Of a stretch of DNA of 64,000 bases, positions 57,605 to 64,000 are shown piece by piece (position 1 is the first letter of the stretch; each line of letters starts with the position of its first letter). Position numbers and translations under genes: made by a program. Source of the stretch: Paenibacillus sp. yr247 (GTDB lineage Bacteria > Bacillota > Bacilli > Paenibacillales > NBRC-103111); assembly GCF_900103825.1 (NCBI RefSeq), contig NZ_FNIF01000020.1, forward strand, positions 1-64,000, read 5' to 3'. Under the pieces are notes generated by a model. That model saw nothing but the letters and a program-made list of their open reading frames with translations, did no database searches and had not been told where the DNA came from.

Positions 57605-57922
57605 TTACATTGCGTATACACTCTTGATAATAATCTCAGGCAATTCTTCACGTTGGGCTTGATACTGCTCAGACGTGATGCTGCCGCTGGACAGTCGTGC
57701 GTTTAGCTGTTCGGTTAACTCTGACAGTTGAAGTTCAATGACTTTTTGAACATCAACCTTGTTCGCTTTGGCGATATCTGCGAGTGATTGCCCATTATAC
57801 TGGGCATTGTAAATGTCTTCCTCTGATGATAGCCCCAGAACATGCAGCAAGTCTTCTTTGATAGGAGCTGTACGTTGTGTTTGTGTTTTCTCATTTCTAT
57901 GGATAAAACGTTTTGTCATCAT
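57605..57922 (-). CDS. Conserved hypothetical protein
   Basis: A 105-residue protein. The segment QYNGQSLADIAKANKVDVQKVIELQLSELTEQLNARLSSGSITSEQY is a pattern I have seen in secreted or cell-surface proteins of Bacillus and Paenibacillus, here with no signal peptide. It looks like two helical hairpins. Starts ATG at 57922 three bases past the stop of the upstream gene; AAGGC-type ribosome site is weak. Function unknown. Confidence 0.6.
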   Translation of the reverse strand: MMTKRFIHRNEKTQTQRTAPIKEDLLHVLGLSSEEDIYNAQYNGQSLADIAKANKVDVQKVIELQLSELTEQLNARLSSGSITSEQYQAQREELPEIIIKSVYAM

Positions 57923-57925
57923 GCC

Positions 57926-58285
57926 TTACCGCCGTACTAAGGTCATGCGCCAGCTGTCTGAACGACTCAAGGCGCGTGAATTCTTGGCTTTATTTACAGC
58001 ACTTACGAGTAGGAATATTAGTAAATCCTCGCCAGTTGTATTGTTTACTAGCACTTTGTTAGGAGATAAATCACCAGCGCCCCCCCTGGCTATAAAGGTG
58101 CCGGGCGAGGGTTCAGCCTCTATTTTGATCGCAAAAGCATCGTTGTTAAACAAGAAGTTGATATTCCTCAAAATCAGCTTTTGTTTGTTTTTCACACGAA
58201 TGAGTATTTGCTGCAGCAGTATCGTTTTCCCGGCGCCAACCGATATTGGCGCATTACCGCCAACGATTCCATTAAGTTGAAGCAC
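57926..58285 (-). CDS. Hypothetical protein
   Basis: A 119-residue protein of unknown family, rich in beta-forming residues (LQLNGIVGGNAPISVGAGKTILLQQILIRV, shown here as start and core words only: NGIVGG, ISVGAG, TILLQQ). A glycine-rich IARGGAGDLSP loop lies in the middle. Start uncertain: GTG at 58285 is chosen because a GGTGG lies five bases upstream; TTG or GTG up to 58300 are open. Probably co-transcribed with the next gene. Confidence 0.45.
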   Translation of the reverse strand: MLQLNGIVGGNAPISVGAGKTILLQQILIRVKNKQKLILRNINFLFNNDAFAIKIEAEPSPGTFIARGGAGDLSPNKVLVNNTTGEDLLIFLLVSAVNKAKNSRALSRSDSWRMTLVRR

Positions 58286-58396
58286 TAACTCCACCCCCAA
58301 AGATCTTGTGCTCTAGTATATTCGAGCAGGTTCCAAGTGGAATGGGGGGATATCCCTTAATGAGCAATATAGACGAGGTTGAATCTCACGAAAGCA

Positions 58397-58434
58397 ATGA
58401 AAAAAGAGCGTCTCCAATGAAGGCGCTCTTTTAC
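58397..58434. terminator. Terminator after DUF1761 gene
   Basis: AAAAGAGCG and CGCTCTTTT with an internal GTCTCC/AAGG mismatch region; T-run on the minus strand. Lies downstream of the minus-strand gene ending at 58452. Confidence 0.75.
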
Positions 58435-58451
58435 GTTTATCCGATTGATTG

Positions 58452-58859
58452 TTAAGACTGCCATGCCCCGATGATAATGCCAGCAATTATATAGGATACC
58501 AAGTGGTAGCCGATGGTGATGAAATAAAGCGAGAGCTTGGCATTTTCGAACAAATAATTCATACCGATTTTCAATGAAATACTTAAACCAATTAGCAAGC
58601 CAATCGTGAGTCCTGTCAGCCAAGTTATCTCGCTGCTCAGCGTCAATAGAAATGCCAGAATAAAGGAGCCCCCCAGTGCCGTTAGGGCTGTGAGGATGTA
58701 GGTGATAGGGCTTCCGCCGGACATCTCTTCCTTTTTTAAGTTTCGCAGCTTGGCCCAAGCGTTTCCGAATAAGACAGGAGAATACCACAAAAATCCAAGC
58801 ACCATGGTGCTCAACGTGGCTACAAGTACAGCGAGATAGTTTACTTCTAATAGATTCAT
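58452..58859 (-). CDS. DUF1761-family membrane protein
   Basis: A 135-residue protein with four membrane helices (about 8-26, 54-76, 80-98, 110-132). The LGFLWYSPVLFGNAWAKL motif near residues 22-39 is the hallmark of DUF1761. Function unknown. Single-gene unit with its own terminator. ATG at 58859 follows GGGG. Confidence 0.8.
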   Translation of the reverse strand: MNLLEVNYLAVLVATLSTMVLGFLWYSPVLFGNAWAKLRNLKKEEMSGGSPITYILTALTALGGSFILAFLLTLSSEITWLTGLTIGLLIGLSISLKIGMNYLFENAKLSLYFITIGYHLVSYIIAGIIIGAWQS

Positions 58860-59087
58860 GATTCAACCCCCATAGATAATGAATTTATGTATAGGAGCAT
58901 TGTATCGTGAAGGTCCAAGGTTGTAAAATGCTATTTCTCGAACGTCTGGTACGAAAGTATACCATGAGACCCTGCTGATTGGACATTCCTTCCGAGGGGA
59001 CGTTGTGGATGCCTTTGGGAAAGTAATAAATTGAGGATTATCATCAAGCATCCAATATTACCCTGCCTCGGGCACTCCTAAACTTCA

Positions 59088-59117
59088 CATAATCACTGTC
59101 TAAAATGTGGCATATTA
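59088..59117 (+). promoter_or_regulatory. Candidate SigG promoter of pdaA
   Basis: CATAA (59088-59092), 18-bp spacer, CATATTA (59111-59117), close to the forespore SigG pattern (GNATR-N18-CATNNTA). In Bacillus pdaA is SigG-dependent. The rest of the 315-base gap 58860-59174 shows no gene that I can recognise. Confidence 0.35.
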
Positions 59118-59174
59118 GTAATAGTCTATGTAGGCTGTACCAATCCACAGAAGGCAAGGAGTGAATCTACACCC

Positions 59175-59945
59175 GTGAACTACATGCGTATCCTTACCGT
59201 CGTGCTTGCTATGCTGTTGGGGCATACCACGCTGGCATCTGCAGATGGGTCTTATCATTTCGGATTTAAAAAAAGCACGCACGGGCAGCGCCCGTCGATT
59301 GACGAGGAAGGATTCAAAAGCCTTTTGAAGCAGCATGGGGCTATTTTTACAGGCGATCTCGCTGTCAAGGAATTGTACTTAACCTTTGATAATGGCTATG
59401 AGCAGGGCTATACCGGTAAGATTTTAGATGTGCTGAAGGAAAAGCAGGTCCCCGCGATCTTTTTTGTGACGGGGCATTACATCAGGTCGGAGCCTGAGCT
59501 GCTGAAACGCATGGCGCAGGAAGGCCATTTGATCGGCAACCATTCTTGGAGCCATCCGGATATGAGCCAAATATCGGCAGAACGCATCCAGAAAGAACTG
59601 AATCAGGTAAAAGAAGAAGTCAGCGCAGTCACTGGTCAAAAGGAGATGCGCTATCTGCGCTCGCCTCGGGGGATATTTAACGGTCGGTCGTTAGCTGTCA
59701 GCCAGGAGCTGGGCTATACCAACGTATTCTGGTCTATTGCTTATCGCGATTGGGAGCCCAAACAGCAGAAAGGCTGGGAGTATGCTTACAAAAATGTAAT
59801 GGCACAGCTGCATCCTGGCGCGGTGATTTTGCTGCATTCGGTGTCCAAAGATAACACGGAGGCACTCGCCAAAATCATCGATGATGCGAGGAGTCAGGGA
59901 TACCAGTTCAAGAGTCTGGATGAGATGAAGAGTCGAACGCCGTAG
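59175..59945 (+). CDS. pdaA: Delta-lactam biosynthetic de-N-acetylase PdaA
   Basis: A 256-residue polysaccharide deacetylase with signal peptide (LTVVLAMLLGHTTLASA). The opening SYHFGFKKSTHGQRPSI is the PdaA signature. NodB domain: TFDNGYEQGY (the catalytic Asp pair position reads TFDNGYE, as usual for PdaA), NHSWSHPDMS, RSPRGIFN and LLHSVSKDN. PdaA removes acetyl groups during muramic-delta-lactam formation in the spore cortex. GTG at 59175 with AAGGAG 13 bases upstream; an ATG three codons later is possible. Confidence 0.9.
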   Translation: MNYMRILTVVLAMLLGHTTLASADGSYHFGFKKSTHGQRPSIDEEGFKSLLKQHGAIFTGDLAVKELYLTFDNGYEQGYTGKILDVLKEKQVPAIFFVTGHYIRSEPELLKRMAQEGHLIGNHSWSHPDMSQISAERIQKELNQVKEEVSAVTGQKEMRYLRSPRGIFNGRSLAVSQELGYTNVFWSIAYRDWEPKQQKGWEYAYKNVMAQLHPGAVILLHSVSKDNTEALAKIIDDARSQGYQFKSLDEMKSRTP

Positions 59946-59962
59946 ATAAGCTGCACAACTGA

Positions 59963-60003
59963 AAACTCCTTAGCTTTGTTGATACAAGGCTAAGGAGTTT
60001 TTC
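59963..60003 (+). terminator. Terminator after pdaA
   Basis: AAAACTCCTTAGC and GCTAAGGAGTTTT pair, with an inner TTGT/ACAA, followed by TTTTT. Confidence 0.88.
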
Positions 60004-60056
60004 TCTTTAAAGAGTATGCTTCTTTGGTTGGATAGTTTGAGGACTAGTTCATGCGT

Positions 60057-60080
60057 AACTAAATTGTATACAATTTAGTT
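60057..60080. promoter_or_regulatory. OhrR-like operator 1 (24-bp perfect palindrome)
   Basis: The half-site AACTAAATTGTA and its exact complement form a 24-bp perfect palindrome with the core AATTGTATACAATT, as in MarR/OhrR-family operators. It ends one base before the -35 hexamer of the trxB2 promoter. Confidence 0.75.
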
Positions 60081-60081
60081 G

Positions 60082-60110
60082 TTGACAATGTTAAATCGAT
60101 TTGGTATGAT
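60082..60110 (+). promoter_or_regulatory. SigA promoter of trxB2-trxA-tpx
   Basis: TTGACA (60082-60087), 17-bp spacer, TATGAT (60105-60110) with extended TGG. Strong promoter flanked by two similar palindromes. Confidence 0.8.
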
Positions 60111-60131
60111 TCATTCATAAGATTTGTTTCA

Positions 60132-60155
60132 AATTAAATTGCTTACAAGTTAAAA
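60132..60155. promoter_or_regulatory. OhrR-like operator 2 (imperfect)
   Basis: Seventeen of 24 positions match operator 1 (AATTAAATTG...TACAA.TTA). It lies about 15-38 bases past the predicted transcription start. Confidence 0.6.
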
Positions 60156-60198
60156 TGCAAAATGATAATTTATCAAGTGCATTGAAGGAGGCGTTCCT

Positions 60199-61128
60199 AT
60201 GCACCACAAAGCAATCATTATCGGAACTGGACCAGCGGGGTTAACCGCAGCGATTTACTTAGCGAGAGCTAACGTATCACCTCTAGTGATAGAGGGCATA
60301 CAACCTGGTGGTCAGTTGACCACGACAACAGAGGTGGATAACTTCCCTGGATTCCCGGATGGAATTACGGGGCCAGAGCTTATGGATAACATGCGTAAGC
60401 AGGCGTTACGCTTCGGTGCTATGATACAGTCTGGTCGTGTCACAGAAGTTGACATGTCCAAGCGGCCTTTCACGTTGTTTTTAGAGGACGGCGGCCAATT
60501 GACGGCGGATTCGCTGATTATCTCTACAGGTGCAACAGCCAAGAAGCTGGGTATCCCTGGTGAAACCGACAATATCGGCAAGGGCGTTAGCACCTGTGCT
60601 ACTTGCGATGGATTTTTCTTCAGGAACAAGAAAATTATCGTGATTGGCGGCGGTGATACAGCGATGGAAGAGGCACAGTTCTTAACGAGATTCGCTTCTG
60701 AAGTACGCGTTGTGCATCGCCGAGATGATCTGAAAGCTTCGAAAATCATGCAGGACCACGCCCGCGGTAATCAAAAAGTCGCTTGGAGTCTCAATCGGAC
60801 ACCGCTTGAAGTTGTAGCGGGTCCTCTCGGAGTAAGTGGGCTTAAAGTGCTCAATAACGCAACTGGCGAGGAAGAGCTGCTTGAGGCAGACGGTATTTTT
60901 CTGGCTATAGGGCATACACCGAATACCGGGTTTTTAGGCGGACAGCTGCCAACCGATGAGCTCGGTTACTTGCAGGTTATTCCGGGGACGTCGCAAACAA
61001 CTGTGCCAGGGGTTTTCGCCTGCGGCGATGTGCAGGATCGCATTTATCGCCAAGCCATCACATCCGCTGGGAGCGGATGTATGGCAGCACTGGATTGTGA
61101 ACGATTTATTTCAGAGCAGCACGTGTAA
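60199..61128 (+). CDS. Thioredoxin reductase (second copy)
   Basis: A 309-residue paralogue of the enzyme at 20205 with the same motifs: GTGPAGLTAAIYL, CATC at residues 133-136, VIGGGDTAMEEAQ and GVFACGDVQD. It heads an operon with thioredoxin and thiol peroxidase, so it probably supplies electrons to Tpx under peroxide stress. Ribosome site AAGGAGGCG. Sequence similarity to the first copy is high across the whole length, so a duplication within the lineage is likely. Confidence 0.93.
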   Translation: MHHKAIIIGTGPAGLTAAIYLARANVSPLVIEGIQPGGQLTTTTEVDNFPGFPDGITGPELMDNMRKQALRFGAMIQSGRVTEVDMSKRPFTLFLEDGGQLTADSLIISTGATAKKLGIPGETDNIGKGVSTCATCDGFFFRNKKIIVIGGGDTAMEEAQFLTRFASEVRVVHRRDDLKASKIMQDHARGNQKVAWSLNRTPLEVVAGPLGVSGLKVLNNATGEEELLEADGIFLAIGHTPNTGFLGGQLPTDELGYLQVIPGTSQTTVPGVFACGDVQDRIYRQAITSAGSGCMAALDCERFISEQHV

Positions 61129-61168
61129 AATAACAATTGTGTAAAACAAATATTAGGAGGAATCAGCC

Positions 61169-61480
61169 ATGTCAGTTAACCATATTTCCGATGCCACTTT
61201 TACTAGTGAAATTGAAGCGGGTATTGTACTCGTAGATTTTTGGGCGCCTTGGTGCGGTCCTTGTAAAATTATCGCCCCCATACTGGATGAACTATCTGCC
61301 GAAATCGGCGATGCAGCCAAGATCGTAAAAATCAATGTGGATGATAACCCCGAATCCGCTTCAAAGTATAACGTAATGAGCATCCCAACATTACTTGTTT
61401 TCAAGGATGGTCAATTAGTTGATCAATTAGTTGGCGTACAGTCCAAAGAGAAGCTAAAAGCGGTCATTGAGCAGGTATAA
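61169..61480 (+). CDS. trxA: Thioredoxin
   Basis: A 103-residue thioredoxin with the WCGPC active site at residues 28-32, VDFWAPW before it, and the cis-proline MSIPT segment. It passes electrons from the reductase to the thiol peroxidase downstream. AGGAGGAAT ribosome site. Since a housekeeping trxA is usually elsewhere, this may be a dedicated copy. Confidence 0.94.
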   Translation: MSVNHISDATFTSEIEAGIVLVDFWAPWCGPCKIIAPILDELSAEIGDAAKIVKINVDDNPESASKYNVMSIPTLLVFKDGQLVDQLVGVQSKEKLKAVIEQV

Positions 61481-61527
61481 AAGATATCACGTAATAATCC
61501 ATATAAAATCTTAGGAGGAAAAAGAAT

Positions 61528-62052
61528 ATGGCACAAATACAAGAACGCACAGGTGTAGCTACAGCAGGAGGACACCCGATTACATTGCTGGGACCGGAGA
61601 TCAAGGTTGGCGATCAAGCGCCAGATTTTACAGTTAACAAGGACTTAATGACGGAAGTAAGCTTGTCCGATTATGCAGGCAAAGTGAAGCTGATTTCGGT
61701 GGTTCCTTCCGTGGACACAAGTACTTGCGATGCACAGACGCGTCGTTTCAATGTGGAAGCAGATAAGATGGGGGATAACGTCGTCATTTTGACGATTTCG
61801 GTGGATCTTCCTTTTGCTTTGAGTCGTTTTTGCGGGGCCGCGGGCATTGATAAAGTCGTTACCCTCACCGATTATAAAAACCGTTCTTTCGGTCAAGCAT
61901 ACGGTGTTTTGATCAAAGAGCTTCAGCTCGATCAGCGAGCAATATTCATACTGGATGCGAATAATACCGTTCGCTATGTGGAATATTTAACCGAGATGAG
62001 TAATCATCCGAATTATGATGCGGCATTAAGCGCCTTGCAAGAGCTTTTGTAA
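61528..62052 (+). CDS. tpx: Thiol peroxidase Tpx
   Basis: A 174-residue atypical 2-Cys peroxiredoxin. Peroxidatic Cys67 in VDTSTCDAQTRRF, resolving Cys102 in ALSRFCGAAG. The 35-residue distance matches Tpx. It reduces H2O2 and alkyl hydroperoxides with thioredoxin. AGGAGGAAA ribosome site; third gene of the operon, closed by a terminator at 62063. Confidence 0.95.
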   Translation: MAQIQERTGVATAGGHPITLLGPEIKVGDQAPDFTVNKDLMTEVSLSDYAGKVKLISVVPSVDTSTCDAQTRRFNVEADKMGDNVVILTISVDLPFALSRFCGAAGIDKVVTLTDYKNRSFGQAYGVLIKELQLDQRAIFILDANNTVRYVEYLTEMSNHPNYDAALSALQELL

Positions 62053-62062
62053 TAAGATTAAA

Positions 62063-62100
62063 AAGAGAGCAGCATCCCAATCAGGGATTGCTGCTCTCTC
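62063..62100 (+). terminator. Terminator after tpx
   Basis: AGAGAGCAGCA...CCC pairs with GGG...TGCTGCTCTCT around AATCA. The T-run is short (CTGTTTT). Confidence 0.7.
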
Positions 62101-62122
62101 TGTTTTACGTGTGGAGCGGTGC

Positions 62123-64000
62123 TCAGCGTGTGAGCAAAACCATTCGGCTGCCTTTGACCATGGCCCCGCTGCACAAGGGGCACGCCTTTGCCGCGAGCTT
62201 CGCTTCCTGCGGCGAAGAGATCCGCGACCAGGCCTTGCAGCCGGCCTGGCCGCAGATCCACGCCGCGACCCGCTCGGTCGCGGCGGCGGGCTTTCCAGCA
62301 GCGGCAGAGCGCCGCGCCGCTGGTTGAGTGGCAGCCCCCGCAGGCTTGCGGCTGTCCACCGAGTCCGCGCCAGGGAACGCGGACAGAAGGAAGCGGGAAG
62401 GCTCCGCCTTCTTCCCGCGATAATACGCCGGCGAGCTAATCAGCAGCTCGGCCTTGGCGCGCGTGACGGCGACGTAAGCGAGTCGCCGCTCTTCCTCGAG
62501 CGCGGCGGGACCCTTATCGCGCCCCGCAACCCCTGCCATCTGCACGTCGTTCAGATGGCCAGCATCAAGTGCCGAGCTATGAGGCATGTTCCCCTCAATC
62601 GCACAGAGCAAGTACACCACCTTGAACTCGAGTCCCTTCGATTTATGAATCGTCATGAGCGATATTTTATTCGCGGCATTGTCTTTTTTAAGTGCACTCA
62701 TTTCAGTGCGTTTTTCAGCGACTTCATGGATAAAATAAAGAAATTGCTCCACGGTATCGAACCGTTTGGCCGATGATTCCAGCTCGTCCAGCGTCTCTTT
62801 CAGCATCTCTCTGTGATGTGTCAGCTTGCTGCGCTTGTTCGTCTCCAGGAAGGCATCGTAGAAATCTTTGCGAATCGCCTGAACAGCAGCCAAAGGCTTC
62901 ATTTCAGCAAGCGACTTGATGAGCCGGATGCGGTTTTTCAGCTTTTCTTTCTGAAAATTCTTCAGCTGCGGCAAGCCGAGCAGGTGGATGAGAGGCCACT
63001 TTTTCGCCTGAATCGCTTCCTGATCTTGAATGATCCGCATGCCTTGGTCACGACCTATATATAATGAAGGTAGGACACCCTCCATCGCCTCGAAATTACG
63101 CCGCTCATGGGCAAGCCTGAGGTGATCAATAATCGGCTTCACCATCCACTGATCATAGAAGGAGTCATTGCTTCCGTAGTCCACAAAAGGCAAATTATGA
63201 AGAATCAGCTGCTCGATAATGGCCCGGCTGTTACTGGCTGTCCGATAGAGGATGGCAAAATCCCCATAACGGCTGCCGCTCTCGGCTATTTTGATTTTCA
63301 GATCGTTAATTAACCAATCGGCCTCGTCGTCGCTGCTTGAAGGTCTTATATACTGTGGTTTGATTTCACTTTGTTTGGTCGCTAAAAGGGTCTTATTTTT
63401 ACGCTGCACGTTGTGCTTGATGATGGCGTTCCCTAGTCCGACAATGCTCGAAGTAGAACGATAATTGATATCGAGTGTGATCGTTGTGGCTGCGGGATAC
63501 TGCTCATGAAACTGTAAAATAAATTCATTTCGAGCCCCGTTAAACGAATAAATCGTCTGATCATCATCGCCAACGACCATCAAATTCTCGTGGTTTTTAG
63601 CAATCATTTTAATGATTTCATACTGCACCGTATTCGTGTCTTGAAACTCATCAACACTAATATAAGTGAACTTTCGCTCAAGCGAACGCAAAATATCGGC
63701 GTTTTGCTTTAGTAAATGGTACGCTAGAATCAAAATATCATCGAAATCGATCTTCTGCTGCTCCATTTTCCATTGCTCATACTGTATGAAAATTCGTTTC
63801 ATTTCCTTGTCTTCTTCTGTTTCTTCAGGAAGGTCGTGAACTTCGATCAGCTGCATTTTATAGGAGGAAAGCAAAGAAATGAGCACTTCGGGTTGGTACG
63901 TATCCTGCAGTCCCATGCCCAGCATGATGCGCTTAAAAACAATCTGCTGATAGCGGCCGTCACTCAGAATCTCTTGATTGAACCCATTCATTCGCAGCAA
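62123..64000 (-). CDS. UvrD/PcrA-like helicase, partial, with C-terminal zinc motif
   Basis: The C-terminal 625 residues of a superfamily 1 DNA helicase; the start lies beyond 64000. Motif II-like ISVDEFQDTN, motif III VVGDDDQTIYSFNGA, motif IV LDINYRS, motif V MTIHKSKGLEF and motif VI YVAVTRAK are intact. After about residue 545 a low-complexity Ala, Ser, Gly and Lys segment is followed by a Zn-ribbon-like end with CGQAGC and CPLC. UvrD/PcrA family enzymes act in repair and replication; this C-terminal zinc variant is uncommon. The last 450 bases are very GC-rich compared with the rest. Confidence 0.88.
   Translation of the reverse strand: MLRMNGFNQEILSDGRYQQIVFKRIMLGMGLQDTYQPEVLISLLSSYKMQLIEVHDLPEETEEDKEMKRIFIQYEQWKMEQQKIDFDDILILAYHLLKQNADILRSLERKFTYISVDEFQDTNTVQYEIIKMIAKNHENLMVVGDDDQTIYSFNGARNEFILQFHEQYPAATTITLDINYRSTSSIVGLGNAIIKHNVQRKNKTLLATKQSEIKPQYIRPSSSDDEADWLINDLKIKIAESGSRYGDFAILYRTASNSRAIIEQLILHNLPFVDYGSNDSFYDQWMVKPIIDHLRLAHERRNFEAMEGVLPSLYIGRDQGMRIIQDQEAIQAKKWPLIHLLGLPQLKNFQKEKLKNRIRLIKSLAEMKPLAAVQAIRKDFYDAFLETNKRSKLTHHREMLKETLDELESSAKRFDTVEQFLYFIHEVAEKRTEMSALKKDNAANKISLMTIHKSKGLEFKVVYLLCAIEGNMPHSSALDAGHLNDVQMAGVAGRDKGPAALEEERRLAYVAVTRAKAELLISSPAYYRGKKAEPSRFLLSAFPGADSVDSRKPAGAATQPAARRSAAAGKPAAATERVAAWICGQAGCKAWSRISSPQEAKLAAKACPLCSGAMVKGSRMVLLTR

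Overview
The window looks like a chromosomal segment of a spore-forming Firmicute of the Paenibacillaceae, most likely Paenibacillus or a close relative. The basis is gene order and gene content (the cggR-gap-pgk-tpiA-gpmI-eno block, secG-esterase-rnr-smpB-ssrA, rapZ-yvcK-whiA-HPr, hisZ with short-form hisG, GerA-type germinant receptor, PdaA, YheC-type spore protein). No rRNA gene lies inside the window, so the genus is an inference.

Layout. 65-925: eight tRNA genes (Ser, Met, Val, Thr, Asp, Phe, Tyr, Lys). 1056-4009 (minus): a thiamine-binding-like protein and a three-gene GMC dehydrogenase unit. 4243-9855: a PucR-type regulator, the sugar-ABC ATPase MsmX/UgpC, then hprK-lgt-ppaX-acyltransferase. 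10072-18135: the histidine operon hisZ-G-D-B-H-F-IE, hisJ and a PRPP synthetase; hisA is missing from its usual slot between hisH and hisF, which holds degenerate repeats instead. 18295-25595: a TPR protein, trxB, glcK, rapZ, yvcK, whiA and an HPr. 25791-28536: a secreted copper-amine-oxidase-N protein, clpP with a CtsR site, and tRNA-Arg. 28772-35869: the CggR-controlled glycolytic operon. 35916-41861: an M50-type protease, secG, an esterase, RNase R with a long low-complexity tail, smpB and tmRNA.

41862-45050 is an accessory stretch just downstream of ssrA. Fragments of the ssrA 3' end, its terminator and its downstream flank recur there, and single genes or a small operon sit between the copies: a Cys-rich protein, a seven-helix membrane protein that may be a terpene-cyclase-like enzyme, and an ArsR/SRPBCC/DUF6526 set. 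This looks like repeated integration or duplication at the tmRNA gene.

45186-64000: a GerA/GerB/GerC germinant receptor, a YheC-type protein, a decayed purine permease, a secreted coiled-coil protein behind a structured leader, the small alarmone synthetase RelP, a second DUF6526 operon, a Fur-type siderophore uptake operon with an AraC regulator, several small hypotheticals, PdaA, a second thioredoxin reductase with thioredoxin and thiol peroxidase under OhrR-like palindromes, and the C-terminal part of a UvrD-like helicase that runs off the window.

Functional links. HprK and an HPr carrying both His15 and Ser46 are both here, as are MsmX, CggR and the lower glycolytic operon, so much of the window serves carbon catabolism and its control. 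SmpB, tmRNA, RNase R and ClpP form a ribosome-rescue and protein-turnover set. The 60 kb operon is a self-contained NADPH-to-peroxide electron chain.
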